Shown: piece by piece, positions 17,249 to 25,210 of the stretch
Layout of the letters: every line of letters starts with the position of its first letter
Position numbering within the stretch: the stretch's first letter is position 1
NCBI GenBank assembly: GCA_017548365.1
Contig: JAFZAC010000041.1
Span: 53,165-117,164 of the forward strand
DNA: 64,000 nt
Origin: Muribaculaceae bacterium
GTDB taxonomy: Bacteria > Bacteroidota > Bacteroidia > Bacteroidales > Muribaculaceae
Direction of reading: 5' to 3'
Program-made: the position numbers and the translations under genes
The notes under the pieces: model-generated
Told to the model about the DNA's origin: nothing
The model's database searches: none
The model's input: the letters and a program-made list of their open reading frames with translations, nothing else

Positions 17249-18043
17249 TCATAGATTTAGTGTAAAGCTGTCGGCGTCGCGCCAGGCAGGGAATTTATCA
17301 CGGAATCGTGCCAAATCGGCTGGTGAAAGGTCGGCCTCAATAATAGGTGATGTGCTGCGCTCCCCTATTATTTTTCCCTTAAAGTCAATAATAAGAGAAC
17401 CTCCAAGTGCATATTCAAGACCCTTTGGATCGGTGCCGCATCGGTTAACACCGCACACATAGCATTCATTCTCTATTGCACGTGCCTGCAATAGAGTTTT
17501 CCATGCATTCAAGCGCACTTTGGGCCAATTAGCCACAACAAGCAACACATCATAGCTGTTGTTGATGTTACGGCAGAATACAGGGAATCTGAGATCGTAG
17601 CACACAATGAGTTTGATATTCATCCCTCTATAACGGAAAATTGGCGCATTTGTAACTCCCTTGTTATAGATATTCTGCTCACCAGACATAGTGAACAGAT
17701 GGCGCTTGTCATAGAAGATCTCTTCATCATTAGGTTCCAGAAAAAATGCTCGGTTATAAAGCTGACTAGCCGTGGAAGCAAGAAAACTACCTGCAATAGC
17801 AACATTGTAGTAGCTTGATAAGTCTTTCAGGTATTTTATTGTTTCGCCAGTGTTCCGTTCGGCAAGCTCTGAGGCACTGCCGTCAACTATAAATCCTGTT
17901 GTGAACAACTCGGGCAAGACAATCAAATCGGTCTCATCACTTACATTCTTTATGTTGCGGCCCAGCTGCTCAAGATTGGCATACTTGTCACCCCAAACAA
18001 TGTTATCTTCAATTAATGCTACTCGTAGGTTTCTTGATATCAT
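17249..18043 (-). CDS. Nitrilase-superfamily omega-amidase (YafV/Nit2-like)
   Basis: The 264-residue enzyme has the Glu-Lys-Cys triad of the nitrilase superfamily: E45 (LPELFTTGF), K113 (YDKRHLF) and C148 (VCYDLRFP). The closest described group is YafV/Nit2, which hydrolyses 2-oxoglutaramate or 2-oxosuccinamate. It is cytoplasmic with no signal peptide. It follows the acyltransferase gene by 5 bp, so the two share a transcript. Substrate assignment is by similarity of motifs only. Confidence 0.88.
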   Translation of the reverse strand: MISRNLRVALIEDNIVWGDKYANLEQLGRNIKNVSDETDLIVLPELFTTGFIVDGSASELAERNTGETIKYLKDLSSYYNVAIAGSFLASTASQLYNRAFFLEPNDEEIFYDKRHLFTMSGEQNIYNKGVTNAPIFRYRGMNIKLIVCYDLRFPVFCRNINNSYDVLLVVANWPKVRLNAWKTLLQARAIENECYVCGVNRCGTDPKGLEYALGGSLIIDFKGKIIGERSTSPIIEADLSPADLARFRDKFPAWRDADSFTLNL

Positions 18044-18048
18044 AATAT

Positions 18049-18612
18049 TTATTCTTTTTCTAGTCCAGTAGTGAAGTTCTCATGATATTTACCGCAAATG
18101 TCACTACTGTCATAATACTTTTTTATCGATAGCATATCGGCATCAATATCACCCGATGGTTCAAAAATCTTATCAAGGCATACTATCTTTTTCGGGTAGT
18201 TGAAATATCCCAGCACGATGGGTACGTTAGCTTCTTTAGCAATATATAAGAACCCCTTATGCCAGTGAGGATTAAGACTTCGAGTACCTTCGGGAGTAAC
18301 AGCAACTACTAGTTTGTCAAGCTTATTAAAGCTGTCCACAACTCCACCTGTTACATTTGTACTATGCCTTCTCGATACCGGTATTCCTCCAAGTGCCTTG
18401 AGTAAATATTTCAGTGGGAAGAAAAACCAAGCATCTTTCATCAAGAACTTAGCTTTCATTCCCACTGAACGGCTTGCAAGCTCGCCCATGATGAAATCCC
18501 AATTGCTTGTGTGAGGAGCGACGCAAATCACACACTTGTTCACGGGAGGAATGTTCACAACAAACTTCCACCCATGATTCTTCATGATGCGGCCTAACAA
18601 TTTACTTATCAC
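18049..18612 (-). CDS. 1-acyl-sn-glycerol-3-phosphate acyltransferase-family protein
   Basis: The 187-residue protein has the LPLAT motifs HTSNWD (H34, D39) and TPEGTR (E108), in the correct spacing. It is short and lacks an N-terminal transmembrane segment, unlike canonical PlsC. This fits a small LPLAT subgroup common in Bacteroidetes. It probably acylates a lipid or envelope precursor at the membrane; the substrate is unknown. It lies between the small conserved gene upstream (26 bp) and the omega-amidase downstream. Confidence 0.82.
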   Translation of the reverse strand: MISKLLGRIMKNHGWKFVVNIPPVNKCVICVAPHTSNWDFIMGELASRSVGMKAKFLMKDAWFFFPLKYLLKALGGIPVSRRHSTNVTGGVVDSFNKLDKLVVAVTPEGTRSLNPHWHKGFLYIAKEANVPIVLGYFNYPKKIVCLDKIFEPSGDIDADMLSIKKYYDSSDICGKYHENFTTGLEKE

Positions 18613-18638
18613 GTCGATAATAAGATAACTGAGTCAAC

Positions 18639-18965
18639 TTAATTCTTGATGAGGGCATTCATCTGACCGACAATCTTCTCACCACCCTCTTGCATAAATT
18701 TTCCCATTGCTGTCTCAACGGCCTTGAAATAGGTGCGACGAGCTTTACGGTACTCCTTTCCGTTGGCGAAATCTTTTGGAACTTTGTCAAAGTCAACCGA
18801 TACACGCTTTAAAGCTTGATCTTGAAGTTCTGCAATATTGTCAATGACCTTATCCCAGTCTTCTGGATTAGTGTTCTCAAAAGCATCCTGAGCAAATAAG
18901 CACTCATTGGCCATCTCGATACATGCATTGCTGATGGCTTTTTTCATTTGTCTTTTGCTTGCCAT
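18639..18965 (-). CDS. Conserved small Bacteroidales protein of unknown function
   Basis: The 108-residue protein is predicted all-helical and begins MASKRQMKKAISNAC. This N-terminus resembles small conserved Bacteroidales proteins I have seen annotated only as hypothetical. It has no signal peptide or membrane helix. The sequence alternates charged and hydrophobic residues in a way that suggests a helical bundle. It is the first gene of a leftward trio with the acyltransferase and omega-amidase. A hairpin (19004-19037) separates it from the phosphoglucomutase gene upstream. Confidence 0.75.
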   Translation of the reverse strand: MASKRQMKKAISNACIEMANECLFAQDAFENTNPEDWDKVIDNIAELQDQALKRVSVDFDKVPKDFANGKEYRKARRTYFKAVETAMGKFMQEGGEKIVGQMNALIKN

Positions 18966-19003
18966 AATTAAATTATGAAGATTAAAATTTTTATTAATTG
19001 TTA

Positions 19004-19037
19004 ATGATTAGGGAAGTTTAATCACCTCCCTAATCAT
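19004..19037 (-). terminator. Intercistronic hairpin downstream of phosphoglucomutase
   Basis: A perfect 11-bp inverted repeat, atgattaggga (19004-19014) with tccctaatcat (19027-19037). On the minus strand it lies 19 nt past the phosphoglucomutase stop. The following sequence is AT-rich but has no clean T-run, so termination may be partial. Confidence 0.5.
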
Positions 19038-19055
19038 ATCTCTAAATATCTCAAA

Positions 19056-20804
19056 TTAAATGCCTAAATCGTGGCAGATGGTGTCAATCTTAGCATCGGC
19101 CCATTCGTTCTTGGCATCATACTCTGCTGCGCTTTCGAGCTTGTCGTGAACCTCGATGTAGAACTTGATCTTGGGCTCGGTACCTGAAGGACGTATCGAA
19201 ACTTTGGTGCCATCCTCTGTATAATACTGAAGAACATTACTAGTTGTAGGCATCTCTATTTTGGTGATCTTACCGGTCTTGACATCAAGCTCTTCGAGTT
19301 TCAAAAAATCCTTGATTAGGACCACTGGAGAACCTGCGATTTCCTTCTGTGGATTCTCACGGAAGTTCTTCATCATCGCCTCAATCTCCTCAGCACCGCT
19401 CTTACCCTTGCGAACAACCGAAATGCCACGCTCCTTGGAATAGCCATAATTAAGATATAAATCGATGAGCATTTCATTCATAGTCATACCCTTCTCTTTT
19501 GCCCAAGCAGCAATCTCACACATGAGTGGAATTGCCGATACGGCGTCTTTGTCGCGAGCAAAAGTCTCGGGGAGGAAACCGTAACTTTCCTCGCCACCAC
19601 CCAAATAGCGTCCCTTGCCTTCCATCTCGCGCATCACTGTCGCAATCCACTTGAATCCAGTATAGCAGTCAAACATCTTAACGCCAAGTTTATCGGCCAT
19701 ACGCTTGATTGTCTCGCTTGTGACAATGGTCTTAACAATGTATTCATCGCCCTTGAGGTTGCCCAACTCTCGGTTGCGTGTGAGCAGGTAGTAGTGGAAG
19801 ATAATTTGGATTTGGTTTCCGTTCACCAATTCATATACACCCTTATTGTTCTTGAACACAACACTGATGCGGTCGGCATCGGGGTCACTGGCAAGAGCAA
19901 TATCGGCTTGTGTCTCTGTGGCTTTGTCAATGGCCATCTGCATTGTAGGAGCATTCTCAGGGTTTGGTGACTCCACAGTTGGGAAATCGCCACTCATCAC
20001 ATCTTGCTCGGGAACATGAATTATATTTTTGAATCCCCAACGCTCGATAGATTGTGGTATGATGTATCGTCCTACACCATGAATGGGAGTATACACAATC
20101 TTGAGATCACTGTGCTTAGCATCTACTTCTGGACTGAGCGAGAGCGTGTGAATGTCTTCAAGATATTTCTCATCTATGTCTTTGCCTATTATCTCAATCA
20201 AGTCGGGGTTGCCCTCAAACTTAATCTCGCTAATATCTTTAATGTTGTTTACATAATTGATGATATTAACATCGTGTGGCGAAACAACCTGTGCGCCATC
20301 ATCCCAATAGGCCTTGTAACCATTGTACTCCTTGGGGTTGTGAGAAGCGGTAATGTTCACGCCACTCTGGCATCCCAACAGTCGAATGCCATAAGACACC
20401 TCGGGAGTGGGACGCGGCCCCTCGAAGAGGAATACCTTAATGCCATTAGCACTGAAGATGTTGGCGACAGTCTCAGCAAAAAGACGACTGTTATTGCGAA
20501 CGTCATGACCAACAATCACCTTGCGCTCAGGAAGATCTTTGAATGCCTCGTTGATGTAATTGGCAAGACCTTGTGTCGCAGCACCTACAGTATAAATGTT
20601 CATACGGTTGCTACCAGGTCCCATGATGCCGCGCAAGCCACCTGTACCAAATTCCAAGTCTTTATAGAAAGACTCAATGAGCTCGGTTTTGTCCTCGGCC
20701 TCAATCATAGCCTTGATTTGAGCCTTAGTTTCCTCGTCGTAGCCCTCGCCTAACCATTTCTGGGCTTTGAGCGTCAACTCTTGTATCAATTTCTCGTCAT
20801 TCAT
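19056..20804 (-). CDS. Phosphoglucomutase/phosphomannomutase-family phospho-sugar mutase
   Basis: The 582-residue alpha-D-phosphohexomutase has the catalytic serine S154 in TASHNPKEYNG. It also has the metal-binding DPDADR loop near residue 305, the sugar-binding GGEESYGF near 405 and the phosphate-binding RPSGTEPKIK near 545. It interconverts hexose 1- and 6-phosphates, most likely glucose, and so feeds nucleotide-sugar synthesis used by the polysaccharide genes of this genome. Length fits the PgcA-like group. It has its own promoter box. Confidence 0.94.
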   Translation of the reverse strand: MNDEKLIQELTLKAQKWLGEGYDEETKAQIKAMIEAEDKTELIESFYKDLEFGTGGLRGIMGPGSNRMNIYTVGAATQGLANYINEAFKDLPERKVIVGHDVRNNSRLFAETVANIFSANGIKVFLFEGPRPTPEVSYGIRLLGCQSGVNITASHNPKEYNGYKAYWDDGAQVVSPHDVNIINYVNNIKDISEIKFEGNPDLIEIIGKDIDEKYLEDIHTLSLSPEVDAKHSDLKIVYTPIHGVGRYIIPQSIERWGFKNIIHVPEQDVMSGDFPTVESPNPENAPTMQMAIDKATETQADIALASDPDADRISVVFKNNKGVYELVNGNQIQIIFHYYLLTRNRELGNLKGDEYIVKTIVTSETIKRMADKLGVKMFDCYTGFKWIATVMREMEGKGRYLGGGEESYGFLPETFARDKDAVSAIPLMCEIAAWAKEKGMTMNEMLIDLYLNYGYSKERGISVVRKGKSGAEEIEAMMKNFRENPQKEIAGSPVVLIKDFLKLEELDVKTGKITKIEMPTTSNVLQYYTEDGTKVSIRPSGTEPKIKFYIEVHDKLESAAEYDAKNEWADAKIDTICHDLGI

Positions 20805-20835
20805 AGTATAAAAATATTTTAATTAGTAATTTTTA

Positions 20836-20843
20836 CAAAGTTA
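20836..20843 (-). promoter_or_regulatory. -7 box for phosphoglucomutase
   Basis: The minus strand reads TAACTTTG, 32 bp from the ATG at 20804. The -33 box is not evident. Confidence 0.55.
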
Positions 20844-20855
20844 ATTATTTTTTCT

Positions 20856-22154
20856 TTAACTGAAAAAAGTCTTAAACACTTTTATCATGTTCACATGGTC
20901 TTCGCACGATGCTGTCTCACGCGCCGAGTGCATTGCAAGCAATGGATTGCCAACATCTACACCTTCAATATCGATTTGACCAGTAAGAATATTTCCAAGT
21001 GTTGAGCCCCCCGCCACATCGCTATGATTGATGAAATACTGGCAAGGCGAGCCTGCTTCATCGCACAGGTTCTTAAATATGGCTGCCGAATGGGCATCAC
21101 TCATATACTTGCAATTGGCATTAATCTTGATACATGGTCCACTTCCCATTGTGGGATGATTGGTGGGGTCATATTTCTCATTGTAATTGGGATGATGTGC
21201 ATGAGCATTATCGGCACTAATGAGGAATGTTTTCTGCAAAGCCACACAGTAATCGTCAAAGTTGCAGCCTTGACTTTCGGCCATACGTTGAAGAACATTA
21301 GCAAGCACTGGTGAGCCTGCGCCTTGTTTGGTGCCACTGCCTGTCTCTTCGTTGTCGAATATAGCAGCAATGCAAGTATTGTCATCATCGGTTGCTTCGG
21401 TTATCGCTGTTATTGCAGCGTGAGCCATGCTCAGGTCATCAAGTCGACCAGACGAAACAAACTCATTGTTGAGCCCAAATGTACATGCAGGAGTAGTATC
21501 ATAGAGCAACAAGTCAAAGTCTATAATTTCGTCAATAGTTACACCCAGCTCCTGAGCCACAAGGTTTTGCAACATGTTCCCTGTTTCAAAATCCTTGTTC
21601 ACCTTGGCAATAATGGGAAGCATATCCTTCTGCTTTGACAAGGGATTACCTTCGTTCACAGCACGATTAAAGTGTATTGCCAGGTGAGAGATTTGCATGA
21701 GAGGACGATTGATTTTTATGTTGCGTGAAATAACGTCAAGTGCACTCTCGCCCTTGAGTATCACACGGCCGGCAATTGATAATGGACGGTCAAACCAAGT
21801 ATATAATATAGGACCGCCATAAACCTCGGTGTTGAGCTTCACGATACCGCCATCGCAACGCATCTCGGCTTTAGGCTTAATACGGAAGCATGGTGAATCG
21901 CTATGAGCAGCCACAATTTTGTAGCCAGTCTCTGCAATGGGCCTTTTCCCTACTTTAACAGCAAAAATTGCTGAATCGTTCTTAGTAAAGAAGAATTTCT
22001 CACCAGCTTTAGCTGTCATCTTTTCTTTCAACGATTTTTCTTTGAAGCCGTTATCAACAAGAATTCTTTTCATAGTATCAACGGCAAGGAAGTTGCATGG
22101 ACTATTGTCCATGAATTGTAATAACGAATCAATATATTTGCTTTTCATAATCAT
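20856..22154 (-). CDS. M18-family aspartyl aminopeptidase
   Basis: The 432-residue di-zinc aminopeptidase has all the M18 ligand regions: AAHSDSP (near residue 85), SGRLDDL (near 235), DNEETGSGT (near 268), SADNAHAHHP (near 313) and HSARETAS near the C-terminus. It releases acidic or neutral N-terminal residues from peptides in the cytoplasm. It is the last gene of the yicC-gmk-nadD-DUF5063-M18 run, 23 bp after the DUF5063 gene. ATG 22154 is used; the in-frame ATG two codons later is equally possible. Confidence 0.95.
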   Translation of the reverse strand: MIMKSKYIDSLLQFMDNSPCNFLAVDTMKRILVDNGFKEKSLKEKMTAKAGEKFFFTKNDSAIFAVKVGKRPIAETGYKIVAAHSDSPCFRIKPKAEMRCDGGIVKLNTEVYGGPILYTWFDRPLSIAGRVILKGESALDVISRNIKINRPLMQISHLAIHFNRAVNEGNPLSKQKDMLPIIAKVNKDFETGNMLQNLVAQELGVTIDEIIDFDLLLYDTTPACTFGLNNEFVSSGRLDDLSMAHAAITAITEATDDDNTCIAAIFDNEETGSGTKQGAGSPVLANVLQRMAESQGCNFDDYCVALQKTFLISADNAHAHHPNYNEKYDPTNHPTMGSGPCIKINANCKYMSDAHSAAIFKNLCDEAGSPCQYFINHSDVAGGSTLGNILTGQIDIEGVDVGNPLLAMHSARETASCEDHVNMIKVFKTFFS

Positions 22155-22177
22155 TTTATGTTATGTTAATAGCTTAA

Positions 22178-22702
22178 TTAGTAATCTTTGTCTGCAATGC
22201 TCAATGAGTGTAATGCCCTCAAAACATTGCAAAGTGTCTGTCCCCAATACTCCTTGAAATTCTCTTTACACATTGAAAGGATGTTTCGCTGTTCATCGGT
22301 ATTGAGATCACGCAGAGCAGCTACAAGATTATAGAATTCTTGGTAAAGGTCGGCAAGGTTCTCAGAAATTGAAGTAGCAATAGGTGTATCTGAGTACTTC
22401 ATATCGTCTAGAAATACTTCAAGATATACATCTTCTTCACCCATAATTGAGCTTATACTCGAACGCACGATATCATAAGTGGGCTCGTCAAGCGCCTGAG
22501 TGATGAATGAGTCAAAATAGTCGAAATTTGGTTCTATGTCTATTACTGTTATATAAATGCGAGGCAACAGTTTCACCAGGGACTCAACCAGCCCTTCACG
22601 GCCATAGTCGCCACAGTTTTCCACAAGTTGACAATACTCATTAGTTAGAGCAATAAACGCCAGACTGGTAGGTGATAGTTTATCGGTTTCCATAGAAATC
22701 AC
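22178..22702 (-). CDS. DUF5063-family protein
   Basis: The 174-residue acidic, helical cytoplasmic protein has no signal or membrane segment. Its sequence, including EYWGQTLCNVLRALHSL near the end, matches my memory of the Bacteroidetes DUF5063 family. Function is unknown. Its start overlaps the nadD stop by 4 bp (ATG-type coupling), so it is made with NadD. An in-frame ATG at codon 4 (METDKLSP) could be the real start. Confidence 0.8.
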   Translation of the reverse strand: MISMETDKLSPTSLAFIALTNEYCQLVENCGDYGREGLVESLVKLLPRIYITVIDIEPNFDYFDSFITQALDEPTYDIVRSSISSIMGEEDVYLEVFLDDMKYSDTPIATSISENLADLYQEFYNLVAALRDLNTDEQRNILSMCKENFKEYWGQTLCNVLRALHSLSIADKDY

Positions 22703-23280
22703 TCAATATATAATTTGTTTTCGATAATATATTTTTCCACTGGCTCTGGCACATAGAAACTCACGCTTTTCATCTGTGCAAGTCTTTCTCGAACCTGTGT
22801 TGAAGACAATTCAACTAGTGGAGCATCAACAACTCTCACCCTATCGCTGTATTTCTTGGGGATATTGATATCGTAACCACGACGAGGGTAAATAAGTATG
22901 TGGAACTTGGCAACAATCTCATCACCCGACTTCCACTGGTCAAACACACACCAATTGTCGGCACCAATAACCAGAAAAAACTCGTCATCAGGAAACTTTG
23001 CCTGCAATGCATTGAGAGTGTCGATAGTATAAGACGGTTTAGGCATATCAAACTCAAAAGCCGAAGTGATAACATTCTCCAATCGTCGCGACACAAGCTC
23101 AGTCATACGCAAACGGTGATAGTCGCTTAACAATGCTCTATTCTCTTTAAGAGGATTTTGGGGAGAAACCATCAGCCACAGCGAGTCGAGCTCGCTATTC
23201 TCTATGATATAACTCGCAATGAGTGCATGTCCCACATGTATGGGATTGAACGAACCGCCAAAAATGCCTATCCGTCTCAT
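22699..23280 (-). CDS. nadD: Nicotinate-nucleotide adenylyltransferase
   Basis: NadD converts nicotinate mononucleotide and ATP to deamido-NAD. The 193-residue protein has the nucleotidyltransferase motif GGSFNPIHVGH at residues 8-18, IGADNW in the middle and SSTQVRERL near residue 158. All are characteristic. Its start overlaps the gmk stop by 4 bp and its end overlaps DUF5063, so translation of the three genes is coupled. Confidence 0.97.
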   Translation of the reverse strand: MRRIGIFGGSFNPIHVGHALIASYIIENSELDSLWLMVSPQNPLKENRALLSDYHRLRMTELVSRRLENVITSAFEFDMPKPSYTIDTLNALQAKFPDDEFFLVIGADNWCVFDQWKSGDEIVAKFHILIYPRRGYDINIPKKYSDRVRVVDAPLVELSSTQVRERLAQMKSVSFYVPEPVEKYIIENKLYIE

Positions 23281-23867
23281 TTATTCTCGATAAAATTGGT
23301 AATTATTTCTCGGGCTTGACACACAGCATCTTCAAGGACATCGTTAACTACACAGTAATCATACTGGTCGGCAAACGTAAGTTCATAAGCCGCTCTATCT
23401 ACTCGGTTGTTGATGTCTTCCAGGCTGTCGGTCCCACGTGAAAGCAAACGATGGCGCAACGTCTCAATAGAAGGAGGCGAGAAAAACAATGCCAAAGCTT
23501 TCTTGCCATACATCTTCTTCACGTCTATTCCACCCAAAACGTCAAGATCAAGAACAACGTTGTGGCCTTTGCTTGTAATGCGTTTAATCTCACTCTTGAG
23601 TGTGCCATAATAACGCCCCTCATAGACTTCGTGATACTCGGCAAACTCATCGTTACTTATTCGCTGCCTGAAGTCATCGAGCGACAAGAAGTAGTATTCC
23701 ACTCCATGTTGCTCTGTGCCGCGTGGTGGACGCGTAGTAGCCGAAATTGAGAACTCCAACTTGAGCGATTCATCTTTCATCAACTCTCCAATTATCGTTG
23801 ACTTGCCAGTCCCCGAAGGAGCCGATATTACTATTAATTTTCCTTTTCCCATAGTGCTATAGTACAT
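23277..23867 (-). CDS. gmk: Guanylate kinase
   Basis: Gmk phosphorylates GMP to GDP. The P-loop SAPSGTGKST and the GMP-binding features TTRPPRGTEQHGVEYYF are present. The longest reading frame starts at 23867 (MYYST), but the internal ATG at 23852 (MGKGKL) gives the usual N-terminus and removes the 11-bp overlap with yicC. It is therefore the more likely start. It is the second gene in the yicC operon. Confidence 0.96.
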   Translation of the reverse strand: MYYSTMGKGKLIVISAPSGTGKSTIIGELMKDESLKLEFSISATTRPPRGTEQHGVEYYFLSLDDFRQRISNDEFAEYHEVYEGRYYGTLKSEIKRITSKGHNVVLDLDVLGGIDVKKMYGKKALALFFSPPSIETLRHRLLSRGTDSLEDINNRVDRAAYELTFADQYDYCVVNDVLEDAVCQAREIITNFIENK

Positions 23868-24732
23868 TTAGAACTTGCTCTTTTATCTGCTCCAGATTGT
23901 CTTTCATTTCCACTACTATTTTCTGCATTTCGGCATGGTTGGACTTAGATCCGGTAGTGTTTATTTCACGGCCCATCTCCTGAGTAATGAATCCCAGTTT
24001 CTTGCCTTGACGCTCAGCATTGTCAAGAGTTTCAAGGAAATAATTGAGATGATTCTGGAGTCGTATCTTCTCTTCGGTTATATCAAGCTTCTCGATATAG
24101 AAAATAAGCTCTTGTTCAAGGCGGTTCTTGTCGTAGTCGACCTGCTCAAGCTGTGATAGCTGTTCAATGAGACGAGATTTGATCTTTTCGATGCGTGTAC
24201 TCTCATACTGAGATATGCTGTCAAGAAGCAGTTGAATTGAGTCAATTCTTTCTTTGAAGAAATCATATAATTTTTCCCCTTCTTGACTTCGGAAATCGAC
24301 TGTTGATTTCAATGCTCTGCGCACCACTTCTCTTACGCCGTCGAGTTCTTCCTGAGCAACCTCCTCCGAAAGGTCTTGCTTGAAAACATCGGGCATTCTA
24401 AGCAAAGTGTTATACCAATCTTGCGGTTCTGCCAAATTAAGTTCATGAGCAACATTCTCAACTTGTGATTTATAGCCGCGCAGCATCTCAACATTAAGCT
24501 GTGATGCAATGCCTAAATCGATTGACTCGGAAGAAACATACACGTCTACTTTTCCACGCCCCAGTTCACATGTAATCATGTTGCGCAGCTCAAGCTCCAG
24601 CTCGCGATAAATGAGAGGTAGCTTCACCGACAAGTCCATCTGTTTGCTATTCAGCGATTTTATCTCGGCAGTAATCTTCTTGTTGCATACCACAAGAGTA
24701 GCCTTACCGAAACCAGTCATAGATTGTATCAT
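23857..24732 (-). CDS. YicC/YloC-family endoribonuclease
   Basis: The 291-residue protein has MIQSMTGFGKA at the N-terminus and the C-terminal domain with LNYFLETLD and KKLGFITQEMGREINT, the YicC signature. YicC-family members are described as endoribonucleases involved in RNA turnover. It is the first gene of the run with gmk, a common pairing in bacteria. A -7 box lies 23 bp upstream. Confidence 0.93.
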   Translation of the reverse strand: MIQSMTGFGKATLVVCNKKITAEIKSLNSKQMDLSVKLPLIYRELELELRNMITCELGRGKVDVYVSSESIDLGIASQLNVEMLRGYKSQVENVAHELNLAEPQDWYNTLLRMPDVFKQDLSEEVAQEELDGVREVVRRALKSTVDFRSQEGEKLYDFFKERIDSIQLLLDSISQYESTRIEKIKSRLIEQLSQLEQVDYDKNRLEQELIFYIEKLDITEEKIRLQNHLNYFLETLDNAERQGKKLGFITQEMGREINTTGSKSNHAEMQKIVVEMKDNLEQIKEQVLNVL

Positions 24733-24754
24733 AATATCTTTTCAGTTTATCATG

Positions 24755-24762
24755 CAAATATA
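24755..24762 (-). promoter_or_regulatory. -7 box for yicC-gmk-nadD operon
   Basis: The minus strand reads TATATTTG followed by C, near the yicC ATG. The -33 element is unclear. Confidence 0.5.
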
Positions 24763-24952
24763 AGAATTTTTTCTTGTTTATTTTTATATAATGTACATAA
24801 AGTTATTAACATACAATAATAATCGCGTCTTTACCACATTCATTAGTTTTATTTTAATTAAATCAAATAAAAATTATTCTGAGGTTTATTTTGCAAAAAT
24901 TTTTTTGAAAAAATTATTTAAGAATTTGTTTTTTATAAATGATGTTTTTTTG

Positions 24953-24960
24953 TAATTTTG
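24953..24960 (+). promoter_or_regulatory. -7 box for the beta-grasp-like gene and 5'-nucleotidase
   Basis: TAATTTTG followed by C, 45 bp before the ATG at 25006. A TTTG lies upstream at 24925-24928 but with an unusually long 24-bp spacer. Confidence 0.5.
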
Positions 24961-25005
24961 CGAAAACAAATTTATTGAATTGTTTATCTAAATTTACAAT
25001 ATTCA

Positions 25006-25206
25006 ATGACTGTAATTGTCAATAATAGTCCAATCAGAATATTTAGAGGTGCAAAAGTGGGAGATTTATTGTTGCGCTTTGCTGTTCGCAATAAGTTGGA
25101 CCTTAAGAGTGTAACACAACTCAAGGTTACTGACCGCTGGGGTCATGCTCTTGACAATGAAGCACCTTTAAATGACAATCAAATAGTACAAATAATTAAT
25201 TCATAA
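25006..25206 (+). CDS. Small beta-grasp-like protein
   Basis: This 66-residue protein was not firmly recognised. The pattern is a short beta hairpin (TVIVNNSPIRIFRGA), a helix (VGDLLLRFAVRN) and a closing segment (WGHALDNEAPLNDNQIVQII). It resembles ubiquitin-like beta-grasp domains such as ThiS/MoaD. It lacks the C-terminal Gly-Gly those carriers need and ends in INS. It lies 4 bp upstream of the exported 5'-nucleotidase gene and is surely co-transcribed with it. It has no signal peptide of its own. A role as a cofactor carrier is not supported. Confidence 0.7.
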   Translation: MTVIVNNSPIRIFRGAKVGDLLLRFAVRNKLDLKSVTQLKVTDRWGHALDNEAPLNDNQIVQIINS

Positions 25207-25210
25207 AATT

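Noticed and set aside
20004..20753. A 249-codon rightward open frame opposite the phosphoglucomutase gene
   Set aside because: Shadow of the real gene on the other strand; composition and lack of recognisable motifs do not support it. Similar antisense frames opposite proS, pfp and mutA were dropped for the same reason.
25006..25206. Thiamine sulfur-carrier ThiS
   Set aside because: No C-terminal Gly-Gly and no thi genes adjacent.
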